Source of the DNA: Hygrophila difformis
Taxonomy: Eukaryota > Streptophyta > Magnoliopsida > Lamiales > Acanthaceae
Assembly (NCBI GenBank): GCA_030278955.1
Contig: JAOANR010000002.1
Location: 12,513,982-12,577,981 of the forward strand
Direction of reading: 5' to 3'
Length of the DNA: 64,000 bases
Shown: positions 20,828-31,573 of the stretch, one piece after another
Position numbering within the stretch: position 1 is the first letter of the stretch
How the letters are laid out: every line of letters starts with the position of its first letter
Made by a program: the position numbers and the translations under genes
The notes under the pieces: model-generated
Told to the model about the DNA's origin: nothing
Databases searched by the model: none
Seen by the model: the letters and a program-made list of their open reading frames with translations, nothing else

Positions 20828-23421
20828 TGTAATACCCGAGAATTTTGCAACATAAAATAAATAAATAAATAAAATAAAATAAATAAATAAATAATAAATA
20901 AACGCAATAAATAAATAAACAAATAAATAAACATAATAAATAGATAAGGAATCACAAGGAAATGAGAAATGAAATTTAATTTAAAAAGGAATTAAAGAGA
21001 TTTAATTAAAAAAAGGAATTAAAGTAAGTTAAATAAATCGTTACACGGGAACCCGACACTAATGGACTCGAGAATTCGAGGCCAATATTAAATCTAGACC
21101 CGAGTAAAATTTTAGATAGGAAATTGGAGTCCGACAATAGCCCAGAAATCGGAATCCGAGAACTTAGAGGGATAGAAGTCCGAAAGAGATGAGGAAATGC
21201 TCGACGGATCGCACGATCCGCTCGGACCGAAGTCCAGGCGCAGACCGCACGGTGTCCGTGCGGGGTTTCCCCAAACGGCGCGCCAACCCCGTGGCGTTGG
21301 ACAGAAACGAACAATGCGAGATTTTCTCGCCCGAATCCGGATTTTTCGACTTCGGTTGCTTACCTTACGGCTCAAGACTCACTAGGGCAGACCTTGGACG
21401 TCCCCTAGGTCTTGCACATCTATAAATAACCATCTTAATCGATCCCAAACACTTTTCAAACCCTACGAAAAATCTCTACATATCGAACCCTAATCCCGGA
21501 GTCGCCGGAGGCACGAAACCAAGAGAAGGGACTGACTTGGATGAAAATCTACATGCTTCTATCGTTGTGGTAAGTTCTGGTTCATTCTTTTTTCATTCTT
21601 GATTCGAAAACGAATCCTAATTTCATCTTTTTCTATTCTAAACCCCGATCCGGATCTAGAACGAAGAACCCAACGAATCAAGGAGATAAACGGTGGACTG
21701 GAAGCCACGCCTTCGAATCGACGAGCCGGAACGTCCATAAATCTGTAAGTTAACCTTACTATAGTTTTGGGCAAATTAAAATACATCTAATCTAAAGATT
21801 TAATCAAGAACTTAAAATCTGTCAACACGGAAAACTCTACGGCGCAGCGATTTTGCACGAATTTTTCAAACCCTTTAAACTGTTCAAACGAAGAAACTTA
21901 AAACACGAAAAACGTTCCTAAGACATTAATATAGGTGGTATAAAAATTTCATAATTTTTCATTAGATTTTGTTATCTGGAATCATCCCAAACTAATCTGT
22001 TCAAATTTTGGATCTTGAAATCTTGACAGAACTTTAGTCCGAATTTGTAGGCGTTTTTGACAATAGATCTAAGCTGAATTAGAACTTTTGCTGAACATGA
22101 AACTTGTAGATCTATGCCTTAAGTATCTCCCTAAGAAATCTCATCAAATTTGGAGTTTGTTTGCTATGGTAGATCTTGAAATTATGAAACTGCTGTAGTA
22201 AAAATACGGACAGATTATTAACCTGATGAAAATCTACGTTTTTGACTTATTTCCTTAGCTCGGATCGTAAAAGTTAAAACATGAAACTTGTTCGTCTATG
22301 TGTTTTCGAGTCACTCGTAAAACTTCAGATTTTTCGGACTTAAAACAGATTTTTAATTAATTTTGGAGTAAACAGTGTTTTGTCGAAGTCAAATTTTGAA
22401 AATCTTGTTGAAACGGTGAAATTGGCCTTTAAGGTTTAACCAGGTAGAAATCTCTTTTGAAATGGAATACATGAAATTAGAATCTTTGAAAAATCCCCTT
22501 ACAAACTTGATCAATTAAAATTAGGGGGTGAGTGCTCTGCAGCGTGCCCCCCTAACTATTCACTTCGTGCCTTTATGGACGATGGTGACCCCGCGCGAAA
22601 TTTGAGATATATTGCCAAAACGGCATGAGACATATGGCCTACACTCTCGAGAATATCCATATGGGTTTCCAGAGGCTCCGGAGTGGTACTGGGTATGGCG
22701 GATAAGGCTGCGGCCGCCGGGCTAACGGCTAAACTTGACGAGATTGCGATGCAATCATGAAATACCTGAAATACTAAATCTTGGTGCAATGGGGAATAAT
22801 TAAAATATTTATTTGTCGTCCATTTAAATTATTTTGTGTTTTATTTAAATTAATTATGGCTTTTATTTAAATTATGCTAAATGTATTATTAGTAGAATCC
22901 ATGAATTAGTTATGCAAGTTATTTAGTTAATTAAACTAAATTGTTTATGATTTATTATCATGCTTTTGTTTAAATATCAATTCATGGCTTTGAAACCCCA
23001 CGATCATGTATGTGTTAACTTACTCAGCAAGTTGTGCTGACCCAAAACCATTTCTTTCTCTTTCCTACAGAGCATGTGGATTATACTTGAGCACGTACAT
23101 GCATGGGATTTTCGGGAACACTTTATTTTAAATTTTGCATTAGACTATAGTATGAACGGGCCTGTTTAACCCGTGTTTTGGCTATGTTGGCCCTATTTAC
23201 ATTTTCCGCTGCGATACTTATACTTAGATATTATATTTCCGTTGCATTATAATATTATTTTTGAATTTATATTGTATGGGCTGCTTTTAATTGTTTTAAA
23301 TATTTTAAATACTGCAATACCTAGCCTTGCATCTCTTTAGTGAGCGCGGAGAAACCGTGTCTTGCTAGGGAGGTGTGGCGGTGACATTCCGACCTGGGTG
23401 ATCAAAAACCGGGGTGTTACA
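20828..23421 (+). repeat. E2 5' LTR (2594 bp)
   Basis: Starts TGTAATACCCGAGAATT, ends GGGGTGTTACA. It has an (ATAA)n microsatellite at about 20852-20944 and a TATA box (TATAAATA, 21421-21428) just after a GC-rich patch. Confidence 0.95.
21421..21428 (+). promoter_or_regulatory. TATA box of E2 5' LTR
   Basis: TATAAATA in a suitable AT-rich setting, with a matching copy at 28799-28806 in the 3' LTR. It is the likely core promoter of the element. Confidence 0.65.
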
Positions 23422-23440
23422 AGTTGGTATCAGAGCCCGG
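23422..23440 (+). other. E2 primer-binding site (Met tRNA)
   Basis: AGTTGGTATCAGAGCCCGG follows the LTR directly and contains the TGGTATCAGAGC core. Confidence 0.9.
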
Positions 23441-23852
23441 CTTATTTTAGTATTATTATTTTTAAACTATTAGATTATTATTTTTAAACTATTATTTTTA
23501 AACCATGATTATTTTTAAATTATTATTGTCATAATTATAGAAGCCCAAATTATTATTTTTATTTTTAAAATTTCCTAGCCCAAATTATTTTTGAGCCCAA
23601 ATGATAATTATTTTTGACCCAATACAGAGGTCTAAGGATTTTAACTATTATTTTAAATTTTTAAAGCATTAATTCCATGGAATGGATTTTACTTTTAAAA
23701 CCCATGGAAATAAAAATATATATATATATATATACATAGTGCATGAATTATTTTTGGGGGGAATCATCATTTGCATGTGCATACTGCATTGCCTAGACTT
23801 AGAGAACTTAGAAGCGTGATATGTTCTAACTTAGATATTTTGCTTGCGCTAG

Positions 23853-24455
23853 ATGTCTTACCAAGATATGATGAATCTAATGGTCAAAATGATGAACGCT
23901 CACCTTGATTCCCAACAAACTATACAACAAATTAAACATCGTATATCTCAATTGGAGGCAAATCTGCACCAAATGGGAGATTTAAGGGAAGCCGACCTCC
24001 AACACTTTTTGAACTTGAGAGCTGCTGATCAAGGTCACATAAAAGACTTAGAAACTCAAGTGCAAAAGCTTGCTGAGCGGGGCGATGCAATGATAGATAG
24101 AATCGAAGCTCAAGGGTTGGACTTGCTCGAACTCACTCATATCGTGGTACCAACCAGCCCGGTAGAAAACCATTTGATGGGACCACGAAGCCCAACACCC
24201 GCAGTTGAAAGCTCATTAGGCCTTATCCATGGCCGTTACGGAACCCTTGGTCTCTGGTCTCACATGGTTCGTCCGTTGCCGGACCCAAGCCCAAACCTAA
24301 GTCCCGTGGAGAACCATTTGAAGGGACTACAAGGACCAACTCCGGAAGCCGTCGATCCACCGTCCCCAGTGTTTTATGGACCTTTGGGCACCGGCCAAGT
24401 CTCTAATGAGGATGATCCAATGGAAGACCCCACTACTCTGCCAGAGGGAGCATAG
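23853..24455 (+). CDS. ORF0: coiled-coil protein with acidic tail (200 aa)
   Basis: I do not recognise a named family. Residues 1-85 or so are Leu/Ile-rich heptads forming a probable coiled coil, opening MSYQDMMNLMVKMMNAHLDS. The second half is Pro-rich with a repeated block (SPVENHLMGPRSPTP and SPVENHLKGLQGPTP), and the tail is acidic (SNEDDPMEDPTTLPEGA). E3 has a shorter relative at 34751-35134 sharing the SQQ-containing start and an EDDPxED tail. E5 has a relic at 60969-61190, and E4 has a related coiled-coil/acidic ORF at 53550-53997. In every case it is the first ORF after the primer site. In E4 it precedes gag; here it stands where gag would be. A role in particle assembly or RNA binding is only a guess. 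Confidence 0.8.
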   Translation: MSYQDMMNLMVKMMNAHLDSQQTIQQIKHRISQLEANLHQMGDLREADLQHFLNLRAADQGHIKDLETQVQKLAERGDAMIDRIEAQGLDLLELTHIVVPTSPVENHLMGPRSPTPAVESSLGLIHGRYGTLGLWSHMVRPLPDPSPNLSPVENHLKGLQGPTPEAVDPPSPVFYGPLGTGQVSNEDDPMEDPTTLPEGA

Positions 24456-24729
24456 ATCTTTTTAGATATTCTGTCTTAGATAGCACATCTATTTTGCGCA
24501 TCCAATTACTTGTATCAAATTTCTTTTAACTTTTAAGGAATAAAATACAAGTTGGATTCTTTATTCAATTATTTGGAACTCTTTAACCCCAAATAAGTCG
24601 ATGAACTAAAAAAAACAAAAAAAAAATGTGAAATCATAGAACTGGGATAGAATGATTCAACCACATTTCTTCTAAAAGACAACAGGCAAACCAAACAACT
24701 AAGCAAGGATACAACAGAAGCATAAACTA

Positions 24730-26164
24730 CTAAACACAGTCAGCAAGATCATCGTCATACAATCTCATAGGAAAACAACCGTACGGAATACTACTACTAT
24801 GAGCCCTAAATGGAGATGCAGAGATGAAAGATAATTGGTCGGGAGGCGGAAACTGACGACGCATATACTCGTCCATCTGACGCATGTAGGCATACATGTC
24901 GGTCATGGTGGCCTGCTGCTCCAGCTGTCTCGTGGTGATCGTATCCATGCGAGCCTGGTACAGATCCATCATGGCATCTAAGGCATCGTAACGAGCCTGC
25001 CCGGCTGCGAACCCAGCATCTATACTAAGCTGCATACCCTGCATCATCTGAAGTATCTGCGGCATCTCCGGACCCTGCTGGGGGAACCACGGGAGGTGGA
25101 GGTGGCTGCCCAGGGGGAACAACTAGAATCAAACCACCATCATCGGGCTCCGGGCGTAGGACAGCCTGAGGAGCTCCACGCCGCAAGGCATTGCGTCGAG
25201 CAGTGTAGGCAGGGACACGGTAATAGTCACCAGCAGCTAACTCATAAGGATCCGTCTCCGGTGTCGTACGGATCCCCTGAGCCGCACACAAACCACAAAT
25301 AAGGTGAACATGAGTGATCACCCTACTCCCTCGTCCTCGTCGCATACCCCTCAGATTGTCCTCGATACAAGCTCCAACATTCACCATACCGCCTCGGGCG
25401 ATAAAGAAAATGGTCTCATAGACATGATCTTGGACGATATGGCTCCGGGTAATCGGTCGGACGCGCCTTAACCATATCTGAGTGAGCTCACGCCAAAGGG
25501 TGTCCATCGCCGTCAACCGCAGCTCATGATCGTGCTCGAGCCGGGGTGCCACCTCGGTGCATAAGACACCCCACACAGGCGGGGGTATACGACCCTCAGG
25601 CTGTGGCCAGAATACGCCGTCGTCAGGGAGACCGAAGTAGACGTTGATCGCCCCAGCACTGAACTCCAGGTAGCGACCACGAACCCAGACTCGAGATAAG
25701 TCATTGTGCTCCCCAAGACCGCCAATATTGGCGATGACCTCCATAGCTAAATAACCGGAAGCAATGCCCTCGGGATGGCACGCGAGTCCGGTCCACTGAA
25801 GATGGTCCAAAACCGCCCTAACCCTGTCATCATCTACATGATGAGGATACATGCCTCTCTCCGGAACATAAGCCCTGTTCCGACGAAGCTCGTCGAAATA
25901 GAACTTCTGAGAGGCCATCGTCGCAAACCGATGCCTATCGTGTCGGCAGGGACGCACCTCGTCAGGGAGACCCCTGAGTCTCGGGCCCCACTGCTCCTCG
26001 TCCTCCTCAGACTCACTGTCATCAACATCCGGCATCACCGGAGCAGCAGTGCTAGGGCCAGCTGCGTCACGCCGAGTGGCCCGTCTCTTGGCCCTCGGGG
26101 GACACATGAGAGACGCCAAAACAACCCATAGGAAAAGCAACATCCTGCAAGATGCCCAAAACAA
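24730..26164 (-). pseudogene. Antisense ORF: putative plant transposon protein (Athila ORF1-like)
   Basis: This frame runs against the element. The likely start is the Met at about 26107 (MCPPRAKRRATRRD), since the 19 codons before it are less conserved. Then come a basic, nuclear-signal-like start, an acidic patch (DSESEEDEE), and a globular region (FYFDELRRNRAYVPERG, LEFSAGAINVYFGLPD, RPITRSHIVQDHVYETIF, VHLICGLCAAQGI). That pattern I associate with the 'putative plant transposon protein' domain and Athila ORF1. It ends with a Pro-rich hinge (PPPPPVVPP) and a coiled-coil tail (24730-25080, reaching RRQFPPPDQ). The tail is in another frame, so one frameshift near 25090 separates hinge and tail. 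E3 carries a homologue with the same tail and hinge. Function is unknown. Antisense extra ORFs are known in Tat-lineage elements, but the host here is chromovirus-like. Confidence 0.75.
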
Positions 26165-27025
26165 TTTATAAGGCTAGAATCCAAACACAAGACATCGAAC
26201 AAAATGCATAAGGGAAACATCAATATAAACGTCCAACATTTGTAATCCATAGCCATATCGTCCCAATCGCTCATCAACACAAACCGAAAGGGCAAGTCAA
26301 ACAAGGAACATACCAAAACAAGTTCCAAACCCCTTTGGGGACTTCGTCGAACACGTTAAGTGTGAAAAACAACAAATCTCTATTTTTCTCTCAAGGTACA
26401 CGAAATTGGTCCACAAGTTGAAACAATTACTCAAGCAACAACTCATCATCAAAATGTGACAACCAACAATAACAATGAACCCATTTTCATGCCCGCAATA
26501 CCAACATAAATCGAGAATTTCATATTATCCCTAAAACCTAAAATCTAGTAAGAACTTCCCCAAAATAGGTATACATTGTGCACAAACACTTCCTAATCAA
26601 CAAAAATAGCATCAAGTATCACATAAACTCACCAATTCGCACGAATCAAGCCTAAAAATCACAAATCCCCAATTCTCACACATAAACCCTAATTTCAAAA
26701 TCCGTCCAAGAATCAAGTTATTCAAAGCATAAAAATTGAAATTGGTAGGTGAAAGTAGTAGATACATACCTTGCAAAGCAAAATCGAAGTCGGAACCGGG
26801 AATAATTGAGAACAAAAGGACGAATTTGAGAGGAAATGTGGAGTGGTCTTGGATGGGGAAAGGGGTGAAATGGCTCGCGCGGGGCGCGAGCCCCCTTTTT
26901 TTCAAACTGTCATGACCGCGCGGTCCCGGCGCGCTGAACCCCCTCACCGCGCGTGTCACGAATTTTTTTATTTTTTATTTTTTTATTTTGATTTGCTTTA
27001 TTTTCTTTTGCTTTACACCCCTCAC
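26165..27025 (-). other. Upstream region of the E2 antisense ORF
   Basis: 861 bp without a supported ORF; presumed promoter/leader of the antisense gene. It contains a 9-bp-stem GC hairpin (GGCTCGCGC, GGG, GCGCGAGCC; 26872-26892) that recurs with one change in E3 at 44021-44041. The right edge, at a T-rich stretch ending ACACCCCTCACTTA, is shared with E3. Confidence 0.55.
26872..26892. repeat. GC-rich hairpin upstream of the antisense ORF
   Basis: GGCTCGCGC/GCGCGAGCC around GGG, perfect 9-bp stem. The E3 counterpart is at 44021-44041 with one mismatch. Confidence 0.85.
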
Positions 27026-27970
27026 TTAGCCCGAGTCTACATTGATAATCTGGTACGACGACATGGAGTACCACATGACATCATTTCCGACAGAGACAGT
27101 AGATTTGTCTGTCATTTTTGGACGGAGTTACAAAAAGCTCTCGGTACTCAAATCAAAATGAGCACTGCATTCCACCCGATGACGGATGGACAAACCGAGA
27201 GAACGATCCAAACACTAGAAGACATGCTTAGAGCATGTGTATTGGAGTTCAAGGGGAGTTGGGAAACTCATTTATCTTTAATTGAGTTTTCCTACAATAA
27301 TAGCTACCATGCTAGCATTGGCATGGCATCATTTGAGGCGTTGTATGGACGAAAGTGCCGAAGCCCGTTGAGCTGGGAAGAAAATGATAAGTCTGTCGTA
27401 GTGGGACCACAACTTGTCGAAGATATGGCTCAACAGATAAAGGTGATTCAAGGGAAAATGAAAGCCGCTCAAGACCGTCAGAAGGGTTATGCTGACGTGA
27501 GACGACGAGACCTAGAATTTCAAGTGGGAGATAAGACCATGCTAAACATATCACCCATGAAGGGGGTGATGCGCTTTGGCAAACGAGGGAAGTTGAGTCA
27601 TCGATACATAGGACCTTACGAAATTCTAGAACGAGTCGGAAATTTGGCCTACCGACTGGCTTTACCGCCACAACTAGATCGAGTTCATAAAGTCTTCCAT
27701 GTCTCACAACTAAAGAAATATGTGCCAGACCCGACACATGTACTTCAACCGGAAGTAATCGAACTCGATGAGGATCTGACTTATGAAGAAGTCCCAGTGC
27801 GAATTCTAGACGTTAAGGAACGAGTAACGAGGAATAAAACCGTCAAGATGGTCAAGGTTATTTGGTCGAACCATGAAAGCGAAACAACAACATGGGAGTT
27901 AGAATCAGACATGAGAGAATGCTACCCGACACTGTTCCAAACCGACACCGACACAGTTATGGGGACATAA
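27026..27970 (+). pseudogene. Integrase C-terminal half plus chromodomain (truncated pol)
   Basis: The frame is open (it even extends upstream to 26843) but gypsy homology starts abruptly at LARVYIDNLVRRHGVPHD. It keeps the second catalytic Asp (ISDRDSRF) and the Glu (DGQTERTIQ) but not the zinc site or first Asp, so it cannot be a working integrase. It then has the GPYEILERVGNLAYRLALPP module and the SQLKKYVPDP region, and ends with a chromodomain-type segment (YEEVPVRILDVKERVTRNKT, then TTWELESDMRECYPTLF). Such tails mark chromoviruses, probably the Tekay/Del clade. The final codons VMGT-stop form hairpin 1. Confidence 0.88.
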
Positions 27971-27987
27971 CTGTAATCTTAAGGGGG
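27954..27987 (+). other. E2 hairpin 1 plus first polypurine tract
   Basis: CAGTTATG-GGGA-CATAACTG at 27954-27973, then CTTAAGGGGG at 27978-27987. The hairpin overlaps the pol stop codon (ACATAA). Confidence 0.85.
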
Positions 27988-28177
27988 AGAGGATGTCACA
28001 CCGTGTATTTTCCGTACATTTTTGTAAACAAGCAAATTCAAATTTTTCTGAACTACGTTATGGCTTGATCCCTTCACAGGGTACGTAGGCAGTTTAGAAG
28101 TTTTAATTCTAAGATCAGTCATAAAATAATAAAATAAACAAAAGGATTAGTTCTTAACACGAGAAAAGGCCGAAACA

Positions 28178-28211
28178 CAACTTCGAGGACGAAGTTGATT
28201 CTTAAGGAGGG
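28178..28211 (+). other. E2 hairpin 2 plus second polypurine tract
   Basis: CAACTTCG-AGGA-CGAAGTTG at 28178-28197, then CTTAAGGAGGG at 28201-28211 and the LTR at 28217. Between the modules lies LTR-start-like sequence as in E1. Confidence 0.85.
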
Positions 28212-28216
28212 TAGAC

Positions 28217-30800
28217 TGTAATACCCGAGAATTTTGCAACATAAAATAAATAAATAAATAAAATAAATAAATAAATAAATAATAAATAAACGCAATAAAT
28301 AAATAAACAAATAAATAAACATAATAAATATATAAGGAATCACAAGGAAATGAGAAATGAAATTTAATTTAAAAAGAAATTAAAGAGATTGAATTAAAAA
28401 AAAAAGGAATTAAAGTAAGTTAAATAAATCTTTACACGGGAACCCGACACTAATGGACTCGAGAATTCGAGGCCAATATTAAATCTAGACCCGAGTAAAA
28501 ATTTAGATAGGAAATTGGAGTCCGACAATAGCCCAGAAATCGGAATCCGAGAACATAGAGGGATAGAAGTCCGAAAGAGAGGAGGAAATGCTCGATGAAT
28601 CGCACGACCCGCCCGGACCGAAGTCCAGACGAAGACCGCGGGGTTTCCCCAAACGGCGCGCCAACCCCGCGCCGTTGGACATAAACGAACAATGATAGAT
28701 TTTCTCGCCCGAATCCCGATTTTTTGACTTCGGTTGCTCACCTTGCGGCTCAAGACACACTAGGGCAGACCTTGGACATCCCCTAGGTCTTGCAAAGCTA
28801 TAAATAACCATCTTAATCGATCCTGAATACTTTTCAAACCCTACGAAAAATCTCTACATATCGAACCCTAATCCCGGAGTCGTCGGAGGAACGAAACCAA
28901 GAGAAGGGGACTAACTTGGACGAAAATCTACAGGCTTCTATCGTTGTGGTAAGTTCTGGTCCGTTCTTTTTCCATTCTTGATTCGAAAACGAATCCTAAT
29001 TTCATCTTTTTCTATTCTAAACCATGATCCGGATCTAGAACGAAGAACCCGACGAATCAAGGAGATAAACGGTGGACTGGAAGCCACGCCTTCGAATCGA
29101 CGAGCCAGAACGTCCATAAATCTGTAAGTTAACCTTACTATGGTTTTGGGCGAATTAAAATACATCTAATCTAAAGATTTAATCAAGAACTTAAAATCTG
29201 TCAACATGAAAACCTCTACGGCGCAGCGATTTTGCACGGATTTTTCGAACCCTTTAAACTGTTCAAACGAAGAAACTTAAAACACAAAAAACGTTCCTAA
29301 GACATTAATCTAGGTGGTGTAAAAATTTCATAATTTTTAGTTAGGTTTTGGTATCTGGAATCATCCTAAACTAATCTGTTCAAATTTATGATCTTGAAAT
29401 CTTGACAGAACTTTAGTCCGAACTTGTAGGCATTTTTGACAATAGATCTAAGCTGAATTAGAACTTTTGCTGAACATAAAACTTGTAGATCTATGCCTTA
29501 CGTATCTCCCAATGAAATCTCATCAAATTTGGAGTTCGTTTGCTATGGTAGATCTTGAAATTATGAAACTGCTGTGGTAAAAATTGGGACAGATTATTAA
29601 CCTGATGAAAATCTACATTTTTTACTTTTTTTCTTAACTCGGATCGAAAAAGTTAAAACATAAAACTTGTTCGTCTCTGTGTTTTCGAGTCACTGGTAAA
29701 ATTTCAGAATTTTCGGACTTAAAACAGATTTTTAATTAATTTTGGAGTAAACAGTGTTTTGTCGAAGTCAAATTTTAAAAATCTTGTTGGAACGGTGAAA
29801 TTGGCCTTTAAGGTTTAACCAGGTAGAAATCTCTTTTGAAATGAAATACATGAAATTAGAATCTTTGAAAAATCCCCTTACAAACTTGATCAATTAAAAT
29901 TAAGGGGTGAGTGCTCTGCAGGGTGCCCCCCTAACTATTCACTTCGTGCCTTTATGGACGATGTTGACCCCGCGCGAAATTTGACATATATTGCCAAAAC
30001 GGCATGAGACATATGGCCTACACTCTCGAGAATATCCATATGGGTTTCCCGAGGCTCCGGAGTGGTACTGGGTATGGCGGATAAGGCTGCGGCCGCCGGG
30101 CTACTGGCTAAACTTGACGAGATTGCGATGCAATCGTGTAATACCTGAAATACTAAATGTTGGTGTAATGCGGAATAATTAAAATATTTATTTGTCGTCC
30201 ATTTAAATTATTTAGTGCTTTATTTAAATTAATTATGGCTTTTATTTAAATTATGCTAAATGTATTATTAGTAGAATCCATGAATTAGTTATGCAAGTTA
30301 TTTAGTTAATTAAACTAAATTGTTTATGATTTATTATCATGCTTTTGTTTAAATATCAATTCATGGCTTTGAAACCCCACGATCATGTATGTGTTAACTT
30401 ACTCAGCAAGTTGTGCTGACCCAAAACTATTTCTTTCTCTTTCCTACAGAGCATGTGGATTATACTTGAGCACGTACATGCATGGGATTTTCGGGATCAC
30501 TTTATTTTTAAATTTTGTATTAGACTATAGTATGAACGGGCCTGTTTAACCCGTGTTTTGGCCATGTTGGCCCTATCTATATTTTCCGCTGCGATACTTA
30601 TACTTAGATATTATTTTTCCGCTGTATTATAATATTATTTTTGAATTTATATTGTATGGGCTGCTTTTAATTGTTTTAAATATTTTAAATACTGCAATAC
30701 CTAGCCTTGCATCTCTTTAGTGAGCTCGGAGAAACCGAGTCTTACTAGGGAGGTGTGACGGTGACATCCCGATCTGGGTGACAAAAATCGGGGTGTTACA
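28217..30800 (+). repeat. E2 3' LTR (2584 bp)
   Basis: Direct repeat of 20828-23421 with many point differences. The microsatellite is at about 28248-28332 and the TATA box at 28799-28806. Ends GGGTGTTACA then TGGAC. Confidence 0.95.
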
Positions 30801-30805
30801 TGGAC

Positions 30806-31573
30806 ACTATAATGCGTGTGACAATGAAGACAAGAAGCCCACTTTCTTTGACCAAAATTCTAACTTTACCCTTGGAATGATTAAGTGGGTGCCTAGCCCA
30901 CAATTCTTTCCCAATTCCAATGGGATATGGCGGCCAAGTAAGAGGATAAGGGAATTTTATTTCCAACACAATGATTATGTCCGAAGACTTATCCCCTTAA
31001 ACACTTTGAAAACCCAAACTTAAGATCAAGATGAAAAAAAATTTCAAGAACTTGTATGAACTTGATGAAAATGGCCAAGAACAACTTGAAGTTTTGATGA
31101 ACACTCAAGAACACAAAATCACTCAAGTCACTCTTTTGGAATTTTAGATTCAATTCACCAATTAAGTTCAAGAACAATATTCCATATGCATAACATGAAC
31201 ATACAAGATGCCAAGAGAGTGAAAACTAAGCACAAAGACAAGATTAACAAGTTCAAGAACCAAAAGTGGTGGAATTTCCGAGTTGGAGCTCAAGAACAAC
31301 AAGAACTTAAAAAATTCATAGAAAATCCATTCCTTGGCCAAATTTGATGATCTTTATATGAATCTCTATGTAGATAACACGAGGATTCCAAATATGCAAT
31401 CAGATTTGGCAAAATACAAACACAGAAAAACCAGAATTTTGGAACAGCCAACAGCCCACTATTTTTGTGATTTTTGAGTTTATGAAGAAGAGGCAACAAG
31501 TTCCAAACTAGGCCCTGATACCAAATTTAAACTACTGCCATGGATCTTGGCTTGGAAACAAGTTGTAAGTAAG
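30806..31573 (-). other. E6 leader, primer site and end of its 5' LTR
   Basis: Read on the minus strand: an LTR end (plus 31573 down to 31533) matching 11157 down to 11116; a primer site TGGTATCAGGGCC (plus 31511-31523; one change from the Met-tRNA consensus); then about 700 bp of leader without a recognised protein, up to the E2 insertion. E3 is inserted in the LTR at 31574. This ties 11116-11595, 19329-20827 and 30806-31573 into one minus-strand LTR element. Confidence 0.5.

Larger units (their letters stand above)
20828..30800 (+). mobile_element. E2: chimeric gypsy element with ORF0 and an antisense ORF
   Basis: 9973 bp with LTRs of 2594 and 2584 bp and a perfect TGGAC duplication (20823-20827 and 30801-30805). 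The interior has a Met-tRNA primer site, a sense coiled-coil ORF0 (23853-24455), a long antisense ORF (24730-26164) and the last part of integrase with chromodomain (27026-27970). Gag, protease, RT and RNase H are absent. E3 has the same order, so this is an established non-autonomous family rather than one decayed copy. The LTRs differ visibly more than those of E1, so E2 is older. Confidence 0.92.

Noticed and set aside
26843..27025. Amino-terminal extension of the E2 integrase ORF
   Set aside because: The first 61 codons come from the reverse of the antisense gene's upstream region (T-rich, Phe/Leu-rich) and have no integrase homology; treated as a chance open frame.
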